DNA of 64,000 nt from Russula earlei (lineage: Eukaryota > Basidiomycota > Agaricomycetes > Russulales > Russulaceae): contig JAGFNK010000041.1 in assembly GCA_025769875.1 (NCBI GenBank), positions 124,001 through 188,000 on the forward strand. The letters are read 5' to 3'. The position numbers were made by a program, and so were the translations under genes. Below, one piece after another: positions 35,908 to 47,433 of this stretch (positions are counted from its first letter, which is position 1; the number at the start of each line of letters is the position of its first letter). The notes below the pieces were generated by a model. The model was not told the DNA's origin. It was given only the letters and a program-made list of their open reading frames with translations, and ran no database searches.

Positions 35908-36066
35908 AGTTGGTATACATGTGGGTGCATGCCGAGAGACCTATTTATACGGTAGATTGAGGTGGTGCTACCAGCCGCCGAGTCAGGACAGAATCCCACA
36001 CACGATTGGCAAAAACAAGTCCGTGCAATGCTTAAGTAAGTCGCGCTATCCTGTAGGCCGTTGTAA

Positions 36067-36934
36067 TTAAAGGTCAGGGTTGAGGTCAAGATCAAGATCG
36101 AACACTGCCTGCTGCGGTCGGCTATCAACGGGACGATATGGATTGGCGACTTGACCACGATGACCCTCTGGAGAAGGCGATGGCGCTTTGGTGTAGCCGC
36201 TACATGAGTTATCGACGGAATGCATAAACAGACCAAAAAACTCACGGCGGCCGACGGAATGCGTCTCACCCAGGAGACCAAGGGGTTCTTCGGCATTGAG
36301 ATGACCCCGACGCATCTTCTCCTCGTTGGGAAACGGCGGGAAAAAAAGGGGCGGAGGGGGTTGGCCCGGCAACAAGAGGTCGGGTAAATTGGGTGGCGCG
36401 GAAGTGAATGCACTTAGGCTCTGTGCGTATGCAAGGAGTTCAGGATATGGAATAGCACCTGCGATTTTCAATTATTACCAACGCGTTGACAAGTCCAATC
36501 CGCATGTGGTCGTACCCGCTTTCGCCTGCTCTATAGCATCGAGGCGTGCTTCCCCTTCCGAAATAATCGCTTCCAGATCACGTCTTCCCTGTTCGAGCTG
36601 CATTATCACGGTACGCCAGGAGTCTTCCAATGCGAGGACTTCTGTTTTCAGAGCCTCGATACGCTGCTGCCTTTTCTGGTGATGATAAGCCAGCTGCACA
36701 GCCGCTGCGAGAGCCGCATCAGCGTCAGGCGAGCGCGGCAACGGGTGGCGGAGGAGGCGGTTTGGTGTGTGGCGGGGAAAGGGAACGAAATAGCTGCTGT
36801 GCAACCCCATTCAGGTGATTGAGAGGGTCAAGCAAGAGGGTTGTCATAGAGTTGCTTGGTGGTAGGCTACGAAGTTGATCTCTCTGAGACTGCGTCGGAT
36901 AGGACAAACCTGCTGGTGCCGAATTGCTTGCCAT
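36067..36934 (-). CDS. MED4: Mediator complex subunit 4, with an apparent frame break
   Basis: Med4 is a middle-module subunit of the Mediator complex for RNA polymerase II. The N-terminus MASNSAPAGLSYPTQSQ leads to LLDPLNHLNGVAQQLFRSL and a proline run, then a coiled coil LAYHHQKRQQRIEALKTEVLALEDSW and EARLDAIEQAKAGAIPYPELLAYAQSLSAFTSAPPN, the Med4 signature, which needs one intron after QAKAG. The end NPYRPVDSRPQQAVFDLDLDLNPDL is also typical. Between PPPPPPVAALA and DADAALAAAVQLA, near 36720-36730, the conserved text jumps frame and a TGA appears in the upstream frame. An 82-bp intron could bypass it but would remove conserved residues, so a one-base indel (assembly or real) is the simpler reading. 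Confidence 0.84.
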
Positions 36935-37734
36935 CGACGCGTACGAAATCAAAGATATGAAATTGATTGTGGGTGGGTGGTACTTCAGCGCTTCTACAGC
37001 TGGTTGCGATTATGCAGGACCTGAGCTTTCGGAGTTTCGAACTGGGATTGCTCTAATGTCTTTTCCCCTCCAAAGGAGGTTTGAAGTTGGATCGGAGACT
37101 GAAACCTTAAGTGGGATCGGATTCGGATTGCGCTTTGTATTATCGTTGTGGTCACCAGTCGAAACAGAAACAGTGATGTAATTTTCAGTGCTGCACAAGA
37201 GGAGAGCATCCAAAGTACGTCCTAACTTCTGTGCACAGGACATGTCAATGTATTGTGATATACGTACAAATGCATTGTCCGGCTTGGCTGAATGAGCCAG
37301 GGTGTAATGATACAAGTGACGGTGAATGTGCGTGTGCGTGCATAGGATTTCCGTACAATCGGCCGTAATCTCAAACAGGGACAGGAAAGGGGAGGTTTGT
37401 GGCATGGCAATGCCGTCCTCGCCACCCGTCGTCTTCACCTCCATTCTACTGTTATTCACGGCAATCATGATCGGGCAGTGTGGATCAGCCACTCAAATGA
37501 GACACCTCCACCGCCATTTTTTTCCGCCCCTTGGAGTACAGTCGTGTCAGTTGCGAGACGCTCAAGTGGGATGTCCATGCGTTTATAGCAAAATGACTGC
37601 TCGACGAGCACCTAAGTGAGCCATGGTCCAAGACCTTGAATAGCAAGTAGAACACGCATCACGTGAGCGATGAGCCCACTTTGGCCCACCGGTCCGGTCC
37701 GGTTGGAGCGATTGTGCACCCGGGCTCGTCAAAC
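36935..37734. promoter_or_regulatory. Divergent upstream region of MED4 and the chloride channel
   Basis: About 0.8 kb between two divergently transcribed genes, so it should carry both promoters. Short open frames on both strands overlap each other and show no domain. No repeats of note. Confidence 0.4.
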
Positions 37735-40700
37735 ATGCCGCGCAGTGACTCGGCCTCTTCTCGCGACAATCTCTGGCAAGAGGATTGGGACAATGAAAAG
37801 TGAGCATTCGGTCTCGGAATACCTCTCTCCCCCTCATTGCGAATCTTGTCCCAGTCGCTCGACTCATCCACGTTCAACAACGTATTTTGAGCGACCGTCC
37901 GAACCGGGGGAGCGACCATACTATGCTGAGGACTATGAGCTGTCTCCAGACTTGGAGGAATGGTCAAGAAGTGCTCACCGACACCGGCTCCGTCCGCACT
38001 ATCGCGACGGTGACACGATCGACTGGTGGCATGAAGATGCGTCGGAACGTGAGCGGTGGAAGGGGTTGGTCTCTCAGCATGGGTTCAGGGGATTGATTGC
38101 TCCCTTCATCGATGTCATCAAATTGTGGTTTGTTATCATTTTTACTGGCATTTGCGTCGGCCTCGCGGGTGGGTCGCTGGACATCCTAGTCATATGGTAA
38201 GCACGCTTTGTTTTTTACTGGTGACTGACGTCCACATATGCGCATATACATTCTGAAGGCTATCCGGTCTGCGCGAGGGAAGGTGTGCACGGGGATTTCT
38301 GTGGAGTCAAGTCGAGTGCTGTGCCGGAGTAGAGTGTATGTGGTCCCATTCACCGTATCTACATATACCACTCAGGAGTTTCTTAGCGGGCCAGGTCTGT
38401 CATGACTGGCAGGCCTGGGGAAAGTACTTGGGTATCGGCTCTATAATGGGTCAATCGCTCATCCATTCGTTTGCATACATCCTGCTATCCGTACGTGCTT
38501 TCCAACCATCTAAGGTGTGCTGTTACTTCCATTTGTCTCCAGATGGCTTTTGCCGCAAGTGCCGCGATCCTAGTAGTTTCATACGCCCCATAGTGAGTCC
38601 CGGATAGACAAAGCATCTGAAAGCCTCCCTGACAGTGGAAGGCAGCGCTTTCCATACTGGAAGTAAGTGCTTCTTCACTGGGTATTCTTATTCGTGCAGA
38701 ACGGGCTCCCAGTTCCAGAAATTAAGGCAGTGAGTGTAGCCATAACGTCGGCTACTCGTCCTTACAATCAACACGATATCCCGTAGATCCTGGGCGGCTA
38801 TGTTTTCGACTCGTTTCTAAGTTCTTGGACCCTTCTTATCAAGGCGCTCGGTCTCGCCCTTTCTGTTTCCTCTGGGCTATCACTCGGAAAGGAGGTGAGT
38901 TCCATATCTCCCAAGCTCTCGCTGTAGTCTAATAGTGCTAGGGCCCTTTGGTGCATGTATCGTGCTGCATGTCGTTCCTTTTCATGAAGCTTTTCTCCCA
39001 GTTTCACCGAAACGAAAGTAAGCATTCCATTTTGACACTCGGCGCCGCTCATCACTTGGTGCAGCCCAAAAACGCAAGATTTTGGCGGCTGCAGCTGCGG
39101 CAGGTGTCTCAGTAGCATTCGGAAGTCCACTCGGTGGAGTCCTCTTCGGCCTTGAAGGCATGTTTGACTGCTTGCAACGACCTTTTCGTGGTTCTTAGTT
39201 CCGCTTCTCAGAACTCGACGCGTTCGGCGGTGATTTCGACGTGATGTGGCGCGGTTTCGTAACATCGGTCATTGCCGCCGTCGCGCTGCAGTACGTGGAC
39301 CCATTCCGGACCTCCAAACTCGTTTTGTTCCAAGTATGTCTCATGTTGTCTCCACCTTGCCAGCCAAATGACAGCCTGTATGTTCAGGTGACCAGCGGCA
39401 GCGACACTTGGCTGGCTTTTGAGCTCGTTTGTACATTCCCTGACCCCTTGGTAACGTGTATTCTAACATCAGTAGATTCCATGGTTGTGTCTTGCTGTAA
39501 TTGGGGTATGCATATCCCGCGACTTCTGCTTGCGAACATGATTTCATCGTAGGAACCAATCAGGGCGTTCTTGGCTCCTTTTTGATCAAGCTGAATATTG
39601 CTGCTGCTGTATACCGAAGGAACAGCATTTTACATCAATGGCCAATATTAGAAGTCACAGGTGCTGCGACTGTGACTGCTGTCCTGAGTTATCTGGTGAG
39701 TTGAACTATTGTCGCGTGCTTCAAGGTGCTAATATTTCCAAGGTTGTTTTCCTCAGGTAAGCATGTCTGTGCTACGGAATTGTCTCTGTCTACATGAACA
39801 GTCTAGGGTTCCTTCTTCTGACCTTGTAGCGAACCTCTTTCAAGAATGTGATCCTCAGCGCATCGACTTTCATGGGCTATGCAAGTGAGCTTGTTTCTTT
39901 TGTGGAGGATCAACAGACAAGACTGAGTTTTTTAGCCCAACCGCTATGTGGGAAAATGTATTTCTACTTGTATTGACCGGCCTGGTGAAGATTGGCTTCA
40001 CTGCATGGTCATTCGGCATGATGGTGCGATTTATGTCATAAGTCTGATAAGTATTTACGAACCCTACAGATTCCAGCTGGAATATTCCTGCCAACAATTG
40101 CAATAGGTGCGGCACTTGGGCGTGCAGTCGGCCTCCTGACGTATGGGCATTCACTCTCATCGGTTCAATTGGCTTGACTATACTTTAGGCAGGGATTGTA
40201 CCGGGCGTATCCTAAAGCGTGGTTTTTCTCGGCTTGTCCTCCCGATCCAACAGTCCGCTGCATCTATCCTGGTTTCTACGCCGTAATCGGCGCATCATCG
40301 ATGTTGGCGGGTGTCACTAGGATGACTGGTAAGTGAACCCTCAATTTCGAAGAGGAACTCTGCTCATTTTCCGAAGTTTCACTTGTCGTGATCGTGTTTG
40401 AGGTGAGGTACAACTGCCCTTGCTGAATTACAATGAACTAATGGTCATTCGTAGTTAACGGGTGCGCTATCACATGTGCTTCCGATCATGATCTCGGTCA
40501 TGGTCTCGAAGTGGATCGCCGACGCCTTTGGCCCCGATGGAATTTATACATCGTGGATCGCCCTCCGTCGATATCCGTGGCTGCCACCCTTCGAATTTCG
40601 TGATAATGGTGAAATCGCAGGAGACGCGATGACTCCGCTCAGCAACTTGATCGTTTTACAAGATGGTTCATCTCTCCGAGAGCTCCGTTCGTATTTTGTT

Positions 40701-41251
40701 CTAACTGGTTGCGGGTGGATCATTGGGTTGACGCGGTTGAGCAGAAAGGCTACTGGAAACTTGGGACTACCACGGCTTTCCAGTTGTGCAGGATGGGATA
40801 CTACTGGGCTATGTTGTACGAGAGAAACTCAAGAGTTTCATCGGTTTGTACTCAGCTTGGCCTTGTGACCATTGACCAGAGGACTGACCCTCTGGCAGAG
40901 CCTCTCTTGTCTGAGAGCGGTGGGGCAACCCGCATATGCGGTTTTCGTGGGCCGCATGACAGCGACTCTGCAGACCTGTCGCCGCTATTAGAAGACGCCA
41001 TGCAGCTACGGAAAGAGGTTCCACTGGAACTCGTTGTGAACATGTTCCGTAAGATGGTAGGCTCTACAGCCACTGTAGGTAGTGTTGGTCTACTAACGTG
41101 CATTTGTTCATAGAATCTGCGGCACATCATGTTTTCGCAAGCCGGGACGCTGACAGGCATGATCACCAAAACAGACATCGTAGCTTTGTCAACAGCGAAC
41201 TTTGCTCATCGTGGCGCTCTCGCAGAGGAGAGGACTATAGAGAGAACATAA
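37735..41251 (+). CDS. CLC-family chloride channel/transporter with CBS region
   Basis: CLC proteins move chloride, often in exchange for protons, in Golgi, vacuole or plasma membranes. The start ATG at 37735 gives [18 protein letters not shown]; the first intron joins NEN to [14 protein letters not shown]. The cytosolic N-terminus [10 protein letters not shown]...[16 protein letters not shown] is followed by the first span [20 protein letters not shown]. Pore motifs: [30 protein letters not shown] (an intron splits the GKEGP), [34 protein letters not shown] and [20 protein letters not shown]. The gating glutamate of GKEGP is present. The soluble end has CBS-type text with [20 protein letters not shown], stop TAA at 41249-41251. 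More than 15 short introns split the membrane part. Closest type is the intracellular Gef1-like group, but I leave the symbol blank. Confidence 0.93.
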
Positions 41252-41278
41252 TGCAATACATAATTTTTTTTTTTTTTT

Positions 41279-41590
41279 TCAATACTGGTGAACGAGAATG
41301 ACCGTCGATGTCGCTGTTGTCGTTTTCGGTTGGGCTGCTTCATCTGGACCTAGATTCGAGCAAGCGATTGGGCTTGGATCTATTTTCCTGATGCAAGAGG
41401 GGCAGTCCTCCGTCAAAACCTCGCGGTGCGTAAGTGGCGCGCCGTAGCATAGCAGCGCAGCATGTTGGGCCAGCTCAGACTCTCGAAAGGTATTTTCGCA
41501 GCGACTTGTCCAATTGTGCCATGGGCGATTACAACTGTAAATCTGTAAGCTTCTCATTTCTCCATCGCTGTGATAGACTACCTCATCCAT
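41279..41590 (-). CDS. Possible small cysteine-containing protein or gene fragment
   Basis: A 103-codon frame downstream of the chloride channel on the opposite strand. It has regular spacing of Cys and His (WTSRCENTF, HAALLCYGAPLTHREVL, TEDCPSCIRKID), more protein-like than its neighbours, but no signal peptide and no domain I can name. It could be a fragment of an agaricomycete orphan family. It lies just outside the foldback element at 41669. Confidence 0.25.
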   Translation of the reverse strand: MDEVVYHSDGEMRSLQIYSCNRPWHNWTSRCENTFRESELAQHAALLCYGAPLTHREVLTEDCPSCIRKIDPSPIACSNLGPDEAAQPKTTTATSTVILVHQY

Positions 41591-41668
41591 GTCTCCACGG
41601 CGACAAATCTCCGTGGCTTATACGTGGCAGTACTGCTCAATTTTTTGCGGCATCGCTGGCTAAGGAGA

Positions 41669-42148
41669 AGGCAGGAAGGGATAAATCAAGTCCACTTATA
41701 GAAAACTTAGCAGTCAATAAAAGCAAAATATTCCTAGTGCTGAGTAGGTTCTTTTGTGTTTTATTTTTGGAAAACCTTGCCCCTTTTGAGGTGTGGCAGC
41801 AGCAGCAGGCAAGAGCAAACTGAGCAATCCCCTCTGCCAGGCTGTAGCTGGTACAATGACATAAGTAGAGCACAAAAAATGTGACCAAAGAGGTTAAATA
41901 AGGACAGTCTACTCATTCTGGCACAACTTTTAGCCAGGCTAGGGTAAAAGTTGTGCCAGAATGAGTAGACTGTACTTTATTTTATTTAACCATTTTGGTC
42001 AAATTTTTTCATGCTCTACTTATGTTGTTACTTATGTATAATTTATAGTTGGTCATTGGTCACAACAGAGCCTCTCAGCACTTGGAATATTTTACTTTTA
42101 TTGTCCACAGAGTTGACTATAAGCAGATTGACTTATCCCTTCCTGCCT
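41669..42148. mobile_element. Foldback (long hairpin) element, copy 1
   Basis: The outer ends read GGCAGGAAGGGATAA on the left and the reverse complement CTTATCCCTTCCTGCC on the right. The two arms are complementary for most of about 230 bp each and meet at a short loop near 41929-41953 (GCACAACTTTTAGCC...GTAAAAGTTGTGC). The arms are more diverged than in copy 2, with indels. No open frame; nonautonomous. It is closely related to 45803-46207. Confidence 0.75.
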
Positions 42149-43740
42149 GTCATGGGAACATGTGTCAGTTGCAAAAATACTGGTGATTAGGTTAGATTTT
42201 GTCTATTAGGTTTTGTCTAGTCTTGGCTAGTGTAAAAGTCTATATGAGAATGAGTGACCTGACCTGTAGCGATAGGACGTAATGAGCGTACATATGTGGT
42301 AAATTGAATGTAACCGACATAAGACCGAAGGTTTTCTACGTACAATTTCGGTCCGATTTGTCCGTACAACAACCCACATCCTAACAGGAAACGTACCGTG
42401 CTTCTGGCTCTTTATGTTGAAAGAAAAAGAAAGACACTGAAGCCTCGAAGGCTGCCCATTCTCTTCGCCTTTACCTGAACCCCTATAAGTAAACCATAAT
42501 TCATATTTCGAATGATCCGGCTCTACCACTAGAGTAGAGCAAAAGGTCAGGTGTCGAGGTCAGAGGTGATCATCAGGCCAACGGATGAAATGGGTTGACG
42601 ATATCAGGAACGCGCTCGTATATCGCACACCCCAAAAGTGTTGCCGCTGCTCCTGTTATCCGAGTCGAACACAAGACCGTACGCCCTTTCACCCACGCTC
42701 CCTCGCTCCCTCCTCAGGACAACGCGGAGGTCACGCTTGAATCCCTGTTTTTCATGTCGGATACCGATGGGCCGTGGACGTTGTCTCTCAGGGACGGTTA
42801 GATAGCCAACATAGAGCGAACACGAAGTTTGAATAACTAACGAAATACGCCGTATGTTCTGACCAGCCAAATTGTACTATCAACGTGCTGTTGCAACGCC
42901 CCCCATTCAAGCGACAGTTAGTTTCTGAAATTTCAAAAGGACCTGCCAGTGGGGCCCCTCGATCCTTTGTCAATGAACGACACACAATTGAGCGCTTACG
43001 AAAAAAAATCCGAGCTCGCATCACCATCTCGGCTCGAATATGAACCTGACAAACGTTCGAGGGGGCCCGTGCGTGTTCGAATAACCACACGCTACAGACA
43101 GCCGAAGTCACGCGGGCATCATGTCCTGTCTTTCAGGGTGCGAGTCATGGGGTGAGAGCAGGTATAGAGCCGGGCTCAGCCGGCTTCTGGGCAACACGCC
43201 GTAAAAGGACTCACTCCGTGTCTTGCGGAGAGGTCCGAAAAGGCGGGAGGGCAGAATGTCCGAATTGCAATGAAGAAAATTTAGAAGGGAAGGGACCGGA
43301 CCAAAAGTTTATTGGCCTTGATTAAATACGAAAGGTCCACTAGCAAATGTACCGAAGGAGGGAGGATAGGAGCGTGGCGTGAGCACACTGGCACCCATTG
43401 CAAAGAACAATGCATCCACAACTGCCACGTAACGGACACGCCACTGGCAGAACTATATACAATTCCCAATTGACAGGGACAGCAGTACTCTTGTTTGGGG
43501 CGGGCGCCTAAGCACACCTCGCCTCATGTCCAGAGCTTCATTTCCCTCATTTGATAGAGCGGCCCTTAGGTCCTTACTTAAACACGCAGCCTGGTAGACA
43601 GGACACCTCAGCGTTCGTGCCCCACGCGCGAGACACTGAACCTATATCTTATCTACAGCGTGCGCGCGTGCACGGCCCAACCCCAACCCTCATTCACACA
43701 CCCAAGTCACCTCGCTCCCTCCTGTTGCCTCCTGTCAATT
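42149..43740. other. Intergenic stretch upstream of aminotransferase B
   Basis: No gene is supported. A 5' leader and promoter for the gene at 43741 should lie in the last few hundred bases. Short frames at 42595-42801 and 43281-43517 have no recognisable features. CpG is present at a normal level, unlike the region after 46.2 kb. Confidence 0.45.
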
Positions 43741-45566
43741 ATGACAGATTCTAACGGGACCGCTCCTGCTTCCGAGAAGGGGGTTCCTCCCCCTCAGGCC
43801 ACTGCGATCTTGCACCGCACATCCTGGAAACCGCCGGTGGCAGTCAGTGCGCAAGGGATCTACGTTACGCTCGATGATGGACGAGTACTTGTCGATGCCG
43901 TTGGTGGAACCGCCGTTGCGTGCATCGGGAATGGCCACCCAGCCGTTCAACAGGCCATAAAGGAGCAGGTCGATAAACTCGCTTGTGAGTAGTCGCCTCA
44001 ATTTGGGAGACGCAATGAAGGTTTACAGAAGACGCGGCTGCTCCAGACGTATACAACATGCAGTTATCGAACGAGCCTGCTGAAAAGTTGGCCAAAATCC
44101 TGATTGACTCGGGTAAAGGAGCTTTCGAGCTTTGTGGCTTCTTCAGCGGAGGTTCGTATCTTCAGCGAGCAGATATTGAACGGGAGACGCGATTGAAAAC
44201 GACATGATCCAGGCTCTGAGTCAATGGAGGGTGCCATCAAGCTGGCTCGTCAGGTCAGGGTCAACTTCGGGGCATGATAGTTTTTGTTGATCATATGTGT
44301 GCTTCAGTACTGGTATGAGCGAAAGCAGCCCCAACGCAAGAACCTCATCTCTAGGCACCTTTCCTATCACGGTAACACGGTCACTATACTTTCTTTGTCC
44401 GGACGCCCCGCACGCCGCGAACCATATGAAGACATTCTCCAACATGAGAACGTTCATAAGGTCTCGCCAGCGTACGCGAAGCGCTTCCAACGCCCGGATG
44501 AATCCGAAAAGCAGTATGTAGAAAGGCTCCGGCAGGAACTCGAGGACAAGTTTCTCGAGTTGGGACCAGATACCGTCATAGGCTGTAAGTTCTTTTCATG
44601 ATTTGATTGATACAGCCGGACGCTGATGCCCCTGCCAAGTTGTGGCCGAAACGGTAGTCGGGGCGACAACGGGCGCAGTCGCTGCACCTAAGGGTTACTT
44701 CAAGGCTATGAAATCCGTTTGTAGAAAGTATGGTGCCTTGCTTATTCTAGACGAAGTCATGTGCGGAATGGGCCGTGAGTCAGCTGGTTCTCCTCGAGGC
44801 ATTTATTATTGACGTGTTGACTGGTGGGGTAGGGATGGGGACGACACATGCCTGGGAGAGCTTCGGTGACAATGAGCCACCGGACATCCAGGCTGTCGCC
44901 AAAGGTCTTGGTGGGGGGTAGGTCGCTTCTTCACGGTCCCTCGTTATTTCCTTTAATTTTGGATTTGGCTGTAGGTACGCCTCCATTGGGGCTGTCCTTA
45001 TGTCGAAAGAGATTGCCGACGGGATTCTGGACAAGAATGGATTCTGGAAACATGGCCATACGTACATGGTCTGTCCTCATCGTGGCTATCTCGTTGTGTC
45101 CGGTGTTTCTGACGTCTCGACTCAGGCACATCCAATGTCCTGCGCAGCGGCTGTAGCTGTGCAGAAAGTGGTTCAGACAGAGAACCTTCTCGAAAATGGG
45201 CGCCAGACTGGCGAATACCTGGGGAGTCTTCTTCGGGAGCGCCTACAGTCGGCTGGAGCCGTTGCGCAGCCCTTTGTGTTTGACGTGAGGGGCGGAGGAT
45301 CGTTCTGGGCTGTTGAATTTGATATCAATAGCCCCTCAGTGAAGAAGGTCGACTTGAAGGGGAAACAATTTGCAATTATCGTGCAGGCGCGATGCATGGA
45401 TAAAGGACTGATCGTGATGGGGATGACGGGGGGGGCGAATATCAAAGGGACGGAGGGGGATCACATAGTTTTTGCACCAGCGTATAATATCACGAGAAAG
45501 GAGGTGGAAAGGATCGTTGATATATTTGTTGAAGCCGTAGAGGAAGTCTTGATGGAGTTATTCTGA
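43741..45566 (+). CDS. Class III PLP-dependent aminotransferase, copy B
   Basis: Eight exons (43741-43984, 44047-44151, 44213-44253, 44308-44584, 44640-44774, 44833-44917, 44975-45068, 45126-45566) total 1422 bases and give an uninterrupted 473-residue protein. Every intron lies where copy A (29062-30976) has one. Landmarks: GIYVTLDDGRVLVDAVGG, VYNMQLSNEPAEKLAKIL, SYHGNTVTILSLSGRPARR, ILDEVMCGMGRMGTTHAWE, AVAKGLGGGYASIGAVL with the probable PLP lysine, AHPMSCAAAVAVQKV and GMTGGANIKGTEGDHIVFAP. It begins MTDSNGTAPASEKG and lacks the arginine-rich leader of copy A, so a cytosolic location is inferred. Foldback elements flank it on both sides. Two donor or acceptor sites are weak but the same in both copies. 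Confidence 0.91.
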
Positions 45567-45802
45567 CGCAGATTTCTTGCAATTTCATTCTGTACTTCAT
45601 ATTATAATGTTGCGCCAATGACATGGATTTGAGGTAGTACGAGCCCAACGCACTTGTGCAGAGCGCGAAGTCGAAGTTCCCAACATTCTCCCAAAAGAGT
45701 GGAGATATGTGCAGTTGAAAGATTGGGAGCACGGCATCCCTGTCCCTCATTAAATCAGTCGGAAGCTCGGCGATTCTTGCGCTGCCGATTTGTTCATGCT
45801 AT

Positions 45803-46207
45803 CACGACAGGCAGGAAGGGATAAGTCGACTCTGCTTATAGTCAACTCAGTGGATAATAAAAGTAAAATATTTCAAGTGCTGAGTAGGGTCTGTTGCGGC
45901 CACAAATTATATTACATAAGTAATGACCTTAGTTGAGCACAAAAAATGTGACAAAAAAGGTTAAATATGGAGAGTCTACTCATTCCGGCACAACTTTTAG
46001 CCAGGCAAGGGTAAATGTTGTGCCAGAATGAGTAGACTCTCCATATTTAACCTTTTTGTCACATTTTTTGTGCTCAACTAAGGTCATTACTTATGTAATA
46101 TAATTTGTGGCCGCAACAGACCCTACTCAGCACTTGAAATATTTTACTTTTATTATCCACTGAGTTGACTATAAGCAGAGTTGACTTATCCCTTCCTGCC
46201 CGTCGTG
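45803..46207. mobile_element. Foldback (long hairpin) element, copy 2
   Basis: Arms 45803-45994 and 46017-46207 are almost perfect reverse complements, separated by a 22-nt loop. The tips are CACGACAGGCAGGAAGGG and, reversed, CACGACGGGCAGGAAGGG. TA dinucleotides lie at or next to both borders (45800-45801, 46208-46209), suggesting but not proving a TA target. No open frame. Such an element would give a stable 190-bp hairpin if transcribed. Confidence 0.85.
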
Positions 46208-46257
46208 TACGTGTATATTGAGTTTTCGAACATTCGATAATAAATTACTGATATATG

Positions 46258-46803
46258 TGTTAAGATTCTCTTGTTCTCTGACTGTCATTCGTTTTGCTGA
46301 CTCATCTGTGATTACTCATATGTCTGCTTACTGATCTTGATCATGGTCGCTTACTGATCGCTTACTGATTGCTTACTAACTGCTTACTGATTGCTGAGTG
46401 ATTGCTTACTGATTCATGACTGATACTAGGAAAGAATGACTCACGCGTGAGTCATTTCTAACATTCTTGAATTGCGCTCTCTGTATTTGGATACTACTGG
46501 TTCTCAGCTATGTGTACCCTGAGTTTCGTACAAATCGGATCAGTAGTTATCAAGATATCGTATAAATAGTCTGTGGTACCAAGAAGTCGAGCCTTACACT
46601 CAACTTACTCTCTTAACAAGATAACCATCTTGTCAACTGATCTAAAACAAAATTGTAGTGCAGACTCTATTGAAAGAGGTCCCTCTCTTTTCTACATTCA
46701 ATCTTCCTGAGATAATATCAAAGGGTTCGAAGTCTAGTGCTTGAACTATATCAAGCAACTCTTTCACTAAAGAGTTGGTACTAAGATCTGTCAGATCTTA
46801 ACA
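46258..46803. mobile_element. Solo LTR with ATATG target duplication
   Basis: The 546-bp unit starts TGTTAAGA and ends TCTTAACA, a perfect 8-bp inverted end pair with TG...CA borders. Identical ATATG pentamers flank it (46253-46257 and 46804-46808). Inside is a TATAAATAG box near 46560 in + orientation, and a tract of imperfect TTACTGATTGC repeats at 46320-46420. No internal coding part, so it is a recombination remnant of an LTR retrotransposon. It is unrelated in sequence to the 964-bp LTR family further on. Confidence 0.88.
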
Positions 46804-46808
46804 ATATG

Positions 46809-47433
46809 GCACTCATAATTAGGCCTACAAACCACCTTTGTTGTAAATTCCGAAAAGCAGCCTTCGATATGACGGAACTCATCTTCAAGGGTCCACACCA
46901 CCTTCCACGTTGTTGTCCAGTCTCTGTGCGCAAGGTCTGTTCCACAGTCGTCCTCGGCTCATCTGTGAGATATCCTGGCTCGCATGCGGTGTCGGATGTT
47001 GTCCATGGGCCATGTGTATGACAGAGCATGTCAAAGTTTTGATTGACTGTTGGGGGGTGTTTGGAGTTGCAGCAGCCACAGTGTGATGAGTTAGTTAATT
47101 AATAATAACTAGTAAGTCATGCACTCACATGGTGTGAACTAACAGATCATTTTTGGTATTTTCTCATCCTACAGTCTTCTACAGTTGCATACATTTAGTG
47201 GTGGTTAGCTGATCAAGAATTACTATAAAAGGTGATTGTGTTGGCAAGAGAATTGGTGCTTCAATCATATTTAAATGAAATGGAAATATTTTCTCAATCA
47301 CTTATTCAATCACTTGTTTATTAGGCATCAGACAAATGAATTATAATAATACAAAAGATTATTATTTTCTATTGTGTGTAGAGGGAACAGCAGCAGATGA
47401 GGCTGCCAAGCTTCTTGACCTCATACCACCATT
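46809..47433. other. AT-rich gap between solo LTR and LINE remnant
   Basis: No gene, repeat with clear ends or RNA is seen. It probably contains the eroded 5' end of the LINE-type element whose ORF1 starts at 47434. Confidence 0.4.

Noticed and set aside
43281..43517. Possible hydrophobin end (CC doublet in EYCCPC)
   Set aside because: The eight-cysteine hydrophobin spacing is absent and there is no signal peptide.
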